Made by a program: the position numbers and the translations under genes. Positions 21,916 through 29,666 of a stretch of 33,015 nt of DNA are shown here, one piece after another. The notes beneath the pieces were generated by a model. It worked only from the letters and a program-made list of their open reading frames with translations. It ran no database searches and was not told where the DNA came from. Origin of the DNA: Candidatus Omnitrophota bacterium. GTDB taxonomy: Bacteria; Omnitrophota; Gorgyraeia; Velamenicoccales; Velamenicoccaceae. The stretch is taken from positions 25,031 through 58,045 of the forward strand of contig DMEU01000006.1 in assembly GCA_003451585.1 (NCBI GenBank). The letters run 5' to 3'. The first letter of the stretch is position 1; each line of letters starts with the position of its first letter.

Positions 21916-23409
21916 TTGAAAATTATTATTGCATACCCTCCGCTGGACAGCCAAAAAGGCGTGCCTTTGCTTTCGCAGAACAGGCAGTTCCAGTATTTTA
22001 AGGAGCCGACATATATTTATCCTGTTGTGCCGGCAACGGCGGCAACCCTGCTTAAACAGGCAGGCCACGAGGTCGTCTGGCTCGACGCCATAGCCTCCGG
22101 CTTATCTTATGAGGATTTTCTCCTAAGGGTCAAGGCGGAAAAGCCGGACTTAGTCGCCATTGAGACCAAAACCCCGGTAGTCAAACACTATTGGAGAATA
22201 ATAGATGACCTAAAAAGACCAGCCACTAGCCACCAGCCACTGGCAACTGTTCTCTTCGGCGACCATGTTACCGCTCTGCCAGAGGAATCTTTTGATAACT
22301 CCAATGTCGATTACGTCCTGACCGGCGGCGACTACGACTTTTTGCTCCTAAATTTATCTGATTCTTTAAAGAGGACGCCAGCCACTAGCCACCGGCCACT
22401 AGCCACTTTATTAGAGCCCGGCATCTGGTATCGCGAAAACGGCGAAGTCAAAAACACCGGTAAGTTTAAGCTAGACCACGACTTAAACTCCTTGCCCTTC
22501 ATTGACCGCGAACTGACGCAGTGGAAGAATTACGCTTACAAAAACGGCAATTTCAGGCGGACCCCAGGCACATACATCATGGCCGGCCGTGACTGTTGGT
22601 GGGGAAAGTGCAAATTTTGTTCGTGGCCTACGCTGTATCCTGAGTTCAGGTCAAGGCGGCCTGAGAATGTAGTCAATGAGATCGAGCAGTTAGTCGAACA
22701 TTTCCATGTGCGCGAGATCATGGATGATACAGGCACATTTCCTGTCGGCGACTGGCTTGATGTATTTTGCGATGAAATGATAGCGCGCAAGTTGAATAAA
22801 CGAGTTGCCATTGATTGCAACATGCGTTTTGGCGCCCTAAACTTAGCTCAGTACAAAAAAATGAAAAAAGCGGGTTTCAGGCTGGTTTTGTTCGGCCTTG
22901 AATCAGCCAACCAGGTAACGCTCGACAGGATTCGTAAAAATGTTTCGGCAGAAGAGATAGCCGGCTCATGCGGGGCGGCAAGGAAAGCCGGCTTATACCC
23001 GCATATCACCATTATGTTCGGCTACCCCTGGGAGAGCTATGAAGACGCCCTAAAAACCCTTGAACTGGGCCGCCGGCTGCTTAAAAAGGGCCTGGCCTAC
23101 ACAGTCCAGGCAACAGTAGTTATACCTTATCCCGGCTCGCCATTATTCGACGAGTGCAAGCGTGAAGGCCTCTTGCGCTCTCTAAATTGGGATGATTACG
23201 ACATGAAACAGCCTGTAATGAAGAGCGCTATAGACGATAAAAAGATGATGCGGCTGGTCCAGGGCATATACAACGTCGCCTTCGACCCCGAGTTCATCAT
23301 AAACCGCCTGCTGTCGATTCGCAGCCTTTCCGACTTGTCATATTTCGCCCGCGGCGCTGCCAAGATCCTTGGCCACATCTTTGATTTCAGCGCTGCCCGA
23401 CCAAAATAA
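21916..23409 (+). CDS. B12-binding-domain radical SAM protein
   Basis: The 497-residue protein has an N-terminal cobalamin-binding-like Rossmann domain (IIIAYPPLDSQKG, VVPATAATLLKQAGHEVVWL). The radical SAM core has its cluster cysteines at 227, 232 and 235 (DCWWGKCKFC, a Cx4Cx2C variant). MRFGALNLAQYKKMKKAGF and LFGLESANQVTLDRIRKNV lie further along the barrel. Such proteins catalyse radical methylation or rearrangement, often on lipids or glycans. The substrate is unknown. It starts with TTG at 21916. A peculiarity is two near-identical decapeptides, PATSHQPLAT (102-111) and PATSHRPLAT (155-164), each encoded by an in-frame (AGCCACT)-type heptamer repeat. They look like inserted DNA rather than part of the ancestral protein. 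Confidence 0.9.
   Translation: MKIIIAYPPLDSQKGVPLLSQNRQFQYFKEPTYIYPVVPATAATLLKQAGHEVVWLDAIASGLSYEDFLLRVKAEKPDLVAIETKTPVVKHYWRIIDDLKRPATSHQPLATVLFGDHVTALPEESFDNSNVDYVLTGGDYDFLLLNLSDSLKRTPATSHRPLATLLEPGIWYRENGEVKNTGKFKLDHDLNSLPFIDRELTQWKNYAYKNGNFRRTPGTYIMAGRDCWWGKCKFCSWPTLYPEFRSRRPENVVNEIEQLVEHFHVREIMDDTGTFPVGDWLDVFCDEMIARKLNKRVAIDCNMRFGALNLAQYKKMKKAGFRLVLFGLESANQVTLDRIRKNVSAEEIAGSCGAARKAGLYPHITIMFGYPWESYEDALKTLELGRRLLKKGLAYTVQATVVIPYPGSPLFDECKREGLLRSLNWDDYDMKQPVMKSAIDDKKMMRLVQGIYNVAFDPEFIINRLLSIRSLSDLSYFARGAAKILGHIFDFSAARPK
22219..22248 (+). repeat. heptamer-type tandem repeat inside the radical SAM gene, copy 1
   Basis: 30 nt made of about four AGCCACT-like heptamers. They recur 159 nt downstream with three mismatches. 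The insertion keeps the frame and encodes PATSHQPLAT. Confidence 0.8.
22378..22407 (+). repeat. heptamer-type tandem repeat inside the radical SAM gene, copy 2
   Basis: Second copy of the unit at 22219-22248, again in the same reading frame, encoding PATSHRPLAT. Confidence 0.8.
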
Positions 23410-23489
23410 CCGGTCATTTTTGTTAAGCGGGCGCAGCACCAGCTATTTGTTGAAGGATTTGAAAAGGGCCGAAAAAAAGAGGGAAGGGC

Positions 23490-24248
23490 ATGAAGAGAAA
23501 AAAATATGGGTGGAAGCCGGACATACCGGACCAGAGGGATTTTCTTTATAAGGCGATCCGGCCGGTTATCCGTCTGCCAAAAACAGTTGATTTGACGCGA
23601 TTTTGTTCGGCAGTTGAAGACCAGGGGGCTCTGGGCAGCTGTACAGCCCAGGCCCTGGCAGGAAACCTGGAATTTCTCGATAATAAAATTGATTCTATCT
23701 ATGAGGATGTAAGCCGGCTCTTTATCTATTATAACGAGCGGGTCCTCGAAAAGGCCGTTGATTTTGATTCCGGCGCGTCTTTGCGTAACGGAATAAAAAC
23801 TCTTGTAAAAACCGGTTATTGCCGGGAAAGCCTGTGGCCTTACGAAATAGGCAGTTTTGCCATAAAACCGCCTCGTAACTGTTACTTAGAAGCAAAAAAA
23901 CATTGCATTGAATCTTACCACCGTTTGAGCACCATATCCGAAATGCTTATATGCCTTGCTGAAGGGTATCCTTTTGTATTCGGGTTCGCTGTGTATGAGA
24001 GTTTTGAGTCACAGGCGGTAGCGCGCACAGGCCGTGCGCATATGCCGAAAAAAGACGAACGAATGCTTGGCGGCCACGCGGTAACGGCAGTCGGTTTTAA
24101 CCAAAAAGAAGAACGGTTCCTGATACGAAATTCCTGGGGCACAAACTGGGGCAAAAAAGGGTATTTTACCCTGCCGTATGAATACGTAAAGACCCTGGCG
24201 GCAGATTTTTGGACGATAAGAAAGTTAAACTCGGCGATAAAGTTTTAA
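23490..24248 (+). CDS. papain-like (C1 family) cysteine peptidase
   Basis: The 252-residue protein has the papain-fold catalytic set: oxyanion Gln45 and nucleophile Cys51 (VEDQGALGSCTAQA), His196 (LGGHAVTAVGF) and Asn214 in the IRNSWGTNWGKKGYF block. It lacks a signal peptide and an inhibitory propeptide beyond a short N-terminal YGWKPDIPDQRDF segment. That segment is common in bacterial C1 peptidases of this type, and the protein is therefore likely cytoplasmic as written. A leader encoded by an alternative upstream start cannot be excluded but none is visible. The ribosome site GGGAAGGGC precedes the ATG. It lies between two glycan operons with an 80-nt gap upstream; its target is unknown. 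Confidence 0.88.
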   Translation: MKRKKYGWKPDIPDQRDFLYKAIRPVIRLPKTVDLTRFCSAVEDQGALGSCTAQALAGNLEFLDNKIDSIYEDVSRLFIYYNERVLEKAVDFDSGASLRNGIKTLVKTGYCRESLWPYEIGSFAIKPPRNCYLEAKKHCIESYHRLSTISEMLICLAEGYPFVFGFAVYESFESQAVARTGRAHMPKKDERMLGGHAVTAVGFNQKEERFLIRNSWGTNWGKKGYFTLPYEYVKTLAADFWTIRKLNSAIKF

Positions 24249-24282
24249 GCCACATTTTTAATTTTAAAAAAGGACATTAATC

Positions 24283-25386
24283 ATGATTCCTTTCGTAGAC
24301 TTAAAGGCTCAGTATCATTCCATTGCTCGGGAAGTGGATATTGAAATGCGCAAAGTTCTTGAGCAGACCAACTTTATCTTGGGCGAGCCTGTCGCGGCTT
24401 TTGAGAAAGAATTCGCGGTTTTCTGTGATTCTAAGTATTGCATCGGGGTTGCTTCGGGCACCGATGCTCTGCATTTGGCTTTGCGCGCTTTGGGGATCGG
24501 CCCGGGAGATGAGGTTATAGCTCCGGCCAATACTTTTGTCGCAACGGTCCTGGCGATTTCTTATGTCGGCGCAAGGCCCGTATTGGTTGACGTGGATCCT
24601 CAGACGTTTAACATAGATTTTGATGATTTGGAAAAGAAGATTACGCCGAAGACGAAAGTCATCGTGCCGGTCCATCTTTACGGCCGAGTCCTTAATATGG
24701 ATCATTTAATGGCTTTGGCTAAAAAACACGGCATCAAGGTAGTCGAAGACGCCTGTCAGGCGCACGGGGCCGTTTGGGAAGGGAAGAAGGCTGGATCTTT
24801 CGGCACGATGGGTTGCTTTTCGTTTTATCCAGGAAAAAATTTAGGCGCGTACGGCGATGCCGGGGCCATTGTGACATCTGACGAGGCCCTGAGCAACAGC
24901 CTTAAGATGCTGCGTAATTACGGTTCGCCCAAAAAGTATTATCATGATAGCCAGGGATACAACAGCCGTCTGGACACGCTTCAGGCGGCTATTTTGAGAG
25001 TCAAGCTAAAACACATCGTAGAATGGAACCGGAAGCGGTTTCTCAATGCCCAGCTTTATTATGGCAAGCTTCGCGGCGTAGGCGATATTATTCTTCCGGA
25101 TATTCCTTCAATTGATGAGCACGTGTTCCACCTGTTTGTCATCAGGACTAAACAAAGAGACGGTCTTTTGAAATTTTTGCAAGACCGTCAGGTCCAGGCC
25201 GGCATTCATTATCCAGTGCCGATCTATGCGTTGGGGGCCTACACCCATCTTGGCCTGACAGCGGATGATTATCCGGTCACTGAAAAACTTTCGAAAGAGA
25301 TCCTTTCTCTGCCTATGTATCCGGAACTTTTAGAAGCCCAGATAGACGAAGTTGCCGGTTGCATCAGGGATTTTTTTATACAATGA
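24283..25386 (+). CDS. DegT/DnrJ/EryC1/StrS sugar aminotransferase
   Basis: A 367-residue PLP enzyme. IPFVDLKAQYHSIAREVD opens the chain and GVASGTDALHLALRALGIG forms the cofactor pocket. VVEDACQAHGA carries the pyridine-nitrogen Asp, and FYPGKNLGAYGDAGA the Schiff-base Lys. It aminates a nucleotide-linked keto-sugar at C3 or C4 using glutamate. The next two genes (Gfo/Idh oxidoreductase and hexapeptide acyltransferase) suggest the WbpE role in making a UDP-3-acetamido uronic acid, although a QdtB/FdtB-type role is possible. AAAAAAGGACATT provides the ribosome site. Confidence 0.93.
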   Translation: MIPFVDLKAQYHSIAREVDIEMRKVLEQTNFILGEPVAAFEKEFAVFCDSKYCIGVASGTDALHLALRALGIGPGDEVIAPANTFVATVLAISYVGARPVLVDVDPQTFNIDFDDLEKKITPKTKVIVPVHLYGRVLNMDHLMALAKKHGIKVVEDACQAHGAVWEGKKAGSFGTMGCFSFYPGKNLGAYGDAGAIVTSDEALSNSLKMLRNYGSPKKYYHDSQGYNSRLDTLQAAILRVKLKHIVEWNRKRFLNAQLYYGKLRGVGDIILPDIPSIDEHVFHLFVIRTKQRDGLLKFLQDRQVQAGIHYPVPIYALGAYTHLGLTADDYPVTEKLSKEILSLPMYPELLEAQIDEVAGCIRDFFIQ

Positions 25387-25410
25387 TAGTTCATCAATAA
25401 AAGGACGAAC

Positions 25411-26430
25411 ATGAATAAAATACAATTAGGATTGATTGGCTATGGATACTGGGGGCCTAACTTTGCCAGGGTCATCAGTGAATCCGCGACCTGCGCTCTT
25501 AAATTTTGCGCTGATGTGAGTGAGAAATCACTTGATCGGGCTAAAAAAAAGTATCCGTCTTTGATCACGACTAAAGATTACCGGGACATCCTATCTGATA
25601 ACGATATCAAGGCTGTCATCATCGTGACCCCTACAAAAACGCACTATCAGGTCGCCAGGGAATGCATTCTGGCAAAGAAACACGTTTTTATTGAAAAACC
25701 TTTGTGTCATGACGTTAAAGAAGCCGAGGAGTTGATCGCGCTGGCCCAAGATAATAATGTCAAGCTTATGGTCGGCCATGTCTTTCTTTTTAATTCAGCG
25801 GTTAAGTTCATTAAAGATCAGATCGACCACGGGCATATCGGACGCCTCCGGCATCTCCATTTTCAAAGAAGGAACTTAGGGCCGATCAGGCAGGATGTGA
25901 ATGTTCTATGGGACCTGTCTCCTCACGATATTTCAATGGCTTTGCATTTCATCGGGCAAAGGCCGCTTTCTGTTATCGCGTCGGGAGAATCTTTCCTGCA
26001 GAAAGGCATTCATGATGTCGTTTCGGCAAGCCTGAAATTTCCGAACAATATCATGGTCAATATGATCTTTAGCTGGATAGACCCTGTCAAGGTCAGGGAC
26101 ATCGCTATCGTGGGTGAAAATAAAATGATCCTATTTGACGACGTCGCGCAATCGGAACGGGTGAAAATTTTTAACAAAAATGCGAATATCATAAAAAATA
26201 CGCTCGATGTCAATTTTGGGGAATACCAGATCTCCATGCATTCCGGAGATATTCTGGTTCCGGCCATAGATAGCAAGGAACCTCTTAAAGAAGAATTCAA
26301 TCATTTTATCGATTGCGTCGTTGGTGATAAAAAACCGTTTACGGACGGAGAGAACGGCCTGGAAGTTGTCAGGATCATCTCGGCCATTCAAAGATCCCTT
26401 GATCAGAATTCTACTCTTGTTAAATTATGA
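25411..26430 (+). CDS. Gfo/Idh/MocA-family sugar-nucleotide oxidoreductase
   Basis: A 339-residue NAD(P)-dependent enzyme with an N-terminal Rossmann fold (LGLIGYGYWGPNFARVI), VIIVTPTKTHYQVARECI and the catalytic Lys motif HVFIEKPLCHDVKEAEELI. The C-terminal alpha/beta domain includes VLWDLSPHDISMALHFIG. In the WbpB/WlbA pathway such enzymes oxidise the C3 hydroxyl of UDP-GlcNAcA before amination. It overlaps the acyltransferase gene by four bases if the first ATG is used. AAAAGGACGAAC is the ribosome site. Confidence 0.92.
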   Translation: MNKIQLGLIGYGYWGPNFARVISESATCALKFCADVSEKSLDRAKKKYPSLITTKDYRDILSDNDIKAVIIVTPTKTHYQVARECILAKKHVFIEKPLCHDVKEAEELIALAQDNNVKLMVGHVFLFNSAVKFIKDQIDHGHIGRLRHLHFQRRNLGPIRQDVNVLWDLSPHDISMALHFIGQRPLSVIASGESFLQKGIHDVVSASLKFPNNIMVNMIFSWIDPVKVRDIAIVGENKMILFDDVAQSERVKIFNKNANIIKNTLDVNFGEYQISMHSGDILVPAIDSKEPLKEEFNHFIDCVVGDKKPFTDGENGLEVVRIISAIQRSLDQNSTLVKL

Positions 26431-26915
26431 AAAAGGACGGGGCCATGAAAATATTGAACGTAAAGACAGCTAAAAAAAATATCAGGGCCGTCAAGGTTGG
26501 CAAAGATGTGAAGATTTTTGATTTTGTCAATCTCTACGAATGTTCTATTGGCGATCGGACGCAGATCGGTGCCTTTGTGGAGATACAAAAAGGTGCTAAG
26601 ATCGGAAAACGATGCCGGATCCAATCTCACACATTCATCTGCGAAGGCGTCACGATCGAAGACGAAGTTTTTATAGGTCACGGCGTCATATTTATCAACG
26701 ATAAGAAACCGTCTGTCAAAAAAACGCTGGCAAAAACCTGGACTTTGGAGTCGATATTGGTCAAAAACGGCTCCACAATAGGCAGCGGCGCTGTCATTAT
26801 GGCCGGCATTACGGTCGGCAGGGGGGCATTCGTAGGTGCCGGGGCTGTTGTAACTAAGGACGTGGCTGATCGCGGGACAGTTGTCGGTGTGCCCGCGCGT
26901 CCGCACAGAGGTTAA
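26427..26915 (+). CDS. hexapeptide-repeat (left-handed beta-helix) sugar acyltransferase
   Basis: The 162-residue protein is built of isoleucine/valine-rich hexapeptides (IGDRTQIGAFVEIQKGAKIG, GSGAVIMAGITVGRGAFVGA, GAVVTKDVADRGTVVGVP) and has the loop residue set of WbpD/WlbB-like N-acetyltransferases. It should acetylate the 3-amino sugar made by the two preceding enzymes. The start at 26427 overlaps the oxidoreductase stop. A second ATG at 26445, with AAAAAGGACGGGG ahead of it, may be the true start and would remove six residues. Confidence 0.9.
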   Translation: MKKDGAMKILNVKTAKKNIRAVKVGKDVKIFDFVNLYECSIGDRTQIGAFVEIQKGAKIGKRCRIQSHTFICEGVTIEDEVFIGHGVIFINDKKPSVKKTLAKTWTLESILVKNGSTIGSGAVIMAGITVGRGAFVGAGAVVTKDVADRGTVVGVPARPHRG

Positions 26916-26918
26916 GGC

Positions 26919-27896
26919 ATGTTCAAGTTTAGTTTTGTCATACCAACCTATAATGCGGAACAATATCTGGATATTTGTTTAAATAGCATACGGGAACAGT
27001 CATTCCAGCAAAATGAGGTGGAGATCATTGTCGCTGATGGGGGTTCAACGGACAAGACCTTAGACATAGCAAAGAAATATGGCGCTAAAATTTTAATTAA
27101 CGAAAAGAGGCTGGCTGAATATGGCGTGGGTCTTGGCATGAGGGAGGCTAAGGGTGATTTAGCGGTTGTTTTTGCTGCCGATAATGAACTGGTGGGCCAT
27201 GATTGGTTGTCAAAAGTCAGTACTGTATTCGATAATAAAGGCATCTCGGCTCTCTGGGGCAGGCTGGCTTCTGGGCCGAATGATCCAGTCTTGAATAAGT
27301 ATTTTGAGCTGATACAAAGCGATCCCCTTAACTGGTTTTTAAATAAAAATTTGAAAATTTACAAGAAGAGCGCCGAACTCATCGGGCCTTCATGTGTTAA
27401 GTTTAAGGTCGATAAGCTCCGCCCTTTGGTTTGGGGGGCTAACGGCCTGATCTTCCGGACGCAAAAGATACGTGCTTCCTGGGCGAAAGACGCCTATATG
27501 GGAGACAATGACGCGTTTCAGTCTATGATCGAGCGGGGAGATAATGTGGTGGCCTATTGCGATCGAGCGTTCGTATACCACCATCATGTGGCGCGTATCT
27601 CCGATTGGGTCAAGAAATGGCGCCGCAATTTCCTGCATCATTTTGCCGACAAGCAGGAAAGCCGTAACATGAATTGGGTCATGATCGCGGGTTTTAAACG
27701 TAAGCTGATCACGTGGGTCTTTTATAACTTGCTGCTTATCTCTGTTTTGCATGCGATCTATCTTGCCGTAAGAGAAAAAAATATCTACTGGCTTTATCAT
27801 CCGTTGGTCAGTTATTTGCAGTGCTGGACATATATTTTTTTAGTTCTAGGAACAGGAAAAGGCCGTAATTTTCTTTTGAGGCGGTTTCATGGGTGA
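26919..27896 (+). CDS. family 2 glycosyltransferase with C-terminal membrane segments
   Basis: The 325-residue protein has a GT2 fold: FSFVIPTYNAEQYLDICLNS, EIIVADGGSTDKTLDIA, and VVFAADNELVGHDWL in place of a canonical DxD. A hydrophobic C-terminal stretch begins at about residue 250. It likely adds one residue of the surface glycan. The last eight bases overlap the next GT2 gene. Confidence 0.88.
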   Translation: MFKFSFVIPTYNAEQYLDICLNSIREQSFQQNEVEIIVADGGSTDKTLDIAKKYGAKILINEKRLAEYGVGLGMREAKGDLAVVFAADNELVGHDWLSKVSTVFDNKGISALWGRLASGPNDPVLNKYFELIQSDPLNWFLNKNLKIYKKSAELIGPSCVKFKVDKLRPLVWGANGLIFRTQKIRASWAKDAYMGDNDAFQSMIERGDNVVAYCDRAFVYHHHVARISDWVKKWRRNFLHHFADKQESRNMNWVMIAGFKRKLITWVFYNLLLISVLHAIYLAVREKNIYWLYHPLVSYLQCWTYIFLVLGTGKGRNFLLRRFHG

Positions 27897-28890
27897 TTTG
27901 AAATTTAGCGTTTGTATTGCGACGTATGACATGGGGTCTTTGATCGGCAGGACTTTAGATGATATCCTGGCGCAATCCTATCAGAATTATGAGATCATTG
28001 TTTCTGATAATGCCTCAACCGATGACACGCAGAAAGTCGTAGAAGGTTATCAAGACAGCCGTATCAGGTATTTTAAGAACAATACGAACATCGGTTATGC
28101 TGCAAATCTTAATGCCTGCGTAGGGCATGCCACGGGAGACATCATTTTTCTAATGTCTGCTAAGAGCAGGATCTCGCCGGATGCTCTTGAGCAGACTTAC
28201 AGGGCGTTTTCGTTGTCGGGAGATGTCGGAGCCGTGACACGGCCCTATTATTGGTATGGCATCGACTTGAACGAAGTCGTGAGGGCAAAGGACCGTTTTG
28301 CCTTAGATGGCGACATTTTGCTTTCGGTCCATGATGACCCTGGCAAAATAATCGAGCTCTTTAAAACAGTGGATAACCCCGGGGGGTTGGCTTATAGAAA
28401 AATGTATTTGGATACGCCGTTCCATCAAGATCCATTCGTGGAATTTATTTATCCATTTGCCTCCATTTTAAAAAAACACAGTGTAGTTTTGTTAGGAACT
28501 TATACGATGGCATGCCCTGCTTTGGAATACAGCGGTTCTCAAAATCCCTTCGTGTATAAAAAATCGCCTATCCAGTGCTGGGTGGATATGTTTGAAACGG
28601 TTTTTAAAGGCCCTGAACTTAAAACTTTAAAAGAGCGTTGCATTAGGGATTTTGTGGCGGTGAATTATGTAGGCCTTGCACAGGTCAGGAATTACGGGGG
28701 TTTTAAATGTCTCTTGCGGGAGATCCTACAATTGATCAAGTACAGAAAAGCCAACCTGTTTAGTTTGAAGTTCTGGGTTTACTCGATCGGCAGCATCGTG
28801 ATCCCACCTTGCCTACTGAAGAGAATGGTCAAATTTTGTAAAAAGGACATCAATTCAAAACTCTTGAAAAATATCAAACTGGGGGCGTGA
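27889..28890 (+). CDS. family 2 glycosyltransferase
   Basis: A 333-residue GT2: FSVCIATYDMGSLIGRTLDD, NYEIIVSDNASTDDTQKVV, NIGYAANLNACVGHATGDI. The DxD position reads MSAKSRIS, so the metal-binding aspartates of the standard motif are missing, which could mean altered donor binding. It begins inside the previous GT2 and is followed at once by the CDP-glucose genes. Confidence 0.85.
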   Translation: MGDLKFSVCIATYDMGSLIGRTLDDILAQSYQNYEIIVSDNASTDDTQKVVEGYQDSRIRYFKNNTNIGYAANLNACVGHATGDIIFLMSAKSRISPDALEQTYRAFSLSGDVGAVTRPYYWYGIDLNEVVRAKDRFALDGDILLSVHDDPGKIIELFKTVDNPGGLAYRKMYLDTPFHQDPFVEFIYPFASILKKHSVVLLGTYTMACPALEYSGSQNPFVYKKSPIQCWVDMFETVFKGPELKTLKERCIRDFVAVNYVGLAQVRNYGGFKCLLREILQLIKYRKANLFSLKFWVYSIGSIVIPPCLLKRMVKFCKKDINSKLLKNIKLGA

Positions 28891-28892
28891 AC

Positions 28893-29666
28893 ATGAAAAC
28901 GGTGATTTTGTGCGGCGGCCGGGGAACGCGCATCAGCGAAGAGACCGAAATGATACCCAAACCGATGGTTGAGATTGGAGGCAAACCCATCCTGTGGCAT
29001 ATCATGAAGACTTATTCGCGTTATGGTTTTAATGATTTTGTGATCTGTCTGGGTTATAGGGGTTATCTCATAAAGGAGTACTTTTCGCACTATTTCCTGC
29101 ATATGTCGGATGTGACGATAGACCTCGAAGAGAACAAGACGGTCATACACAATACAACGTCCGAACCCTGGAAGATCACCCTCGTCGATACGGGCCTCGA
29201 GACTTTGACAGGAGGCAGGCTCAAGCGTATCGCCCAATTTGTAGGAGACGAGTCTTTTATGCTGACTTACGGGGACGGCCTAGCTGATATCGATATTGAT
29301 AAACTTTTAAAATTCCATCGCAAGCACAAGGTTTTGGCTACGGTAACGTCAGTTCAGCCATCCGGCCGTTTTGGCCTGATGGATCTGGATAAGAGCGGCA
29401 AGGTCAAGACATTCCTAGAAAAGCCCAGGGGTGATAACGCCTGGCTAAACGGCGGTTTTTTTGTTTTAGAGCCGAAGGTACTTTCGTTTATAAGCGGTGA
29501 TGATATCGCTTGGGAAAAAGAGCCATTGGAGGCTTTGGCGCGTGCCGGTCAGCTTGCGGCTTATCAGCACGAAGGTTTCTGGAAGCCCATGGACACCTTG
29601 AGGGATAAGATCGAATTGGAAAAGCTTTGGCAATCCGGCAAGGCGCCGTGGAAAGTGTGGAAGTAA
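28893..29666 (+). CDS. rfbF: glucose-1-phosphate cytidylyltransferase
   Basis: Makes CDP-glucose from glucose-1-phosphate and CTP, the first step of CDP-deoxysugar synthesis. The protein from the ATG at 28893 is 257 residues, the length of characterised RfbF enzymes. Motifs are TVILCGGRGTRISEETEMIP (nucleotide-binding loop), KPMVEIGGKPILWHIM, LTYGDGLADIDI and GGFFVLEPKVL. A GTG at 28887 is an alternative start but would overlap the previous stop. The 4,6-dehydratase gene follows with a one-base overlap (TAATG). Confidence 0.95.
   Translation: MKTVILCGGRGTRISEETEMIPKPMVEIGGKPILWHIMKTYSRYGFNDFVICLGYRGYLIKEYFSHYFLHMSDVTIDLEENKTVIHNTTSEPWKITLVDTGLETLTGGRLKRIAQFVGDESFMLTYGDGLADIDIDKLLKFHRKHKVLATVTSVQPSGRFGLMDLDKSGKVKTFLEKPRGDNAWLNGGFFVLEPKVLSFISGDDIAWEKEPLEALARAGQLAAYQHEGFWKPMDTLRDKIELEKLWQSGKAPWKVWK

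Noticed and set aside
26403..26963. Minus-strand frame of 186 codons opposite the hexapeptide acyltransferase
   Set aside because: The + strand product is an unmistakable beta-helix acyltransferase with operon overlaps; the antisense product shows no family features.
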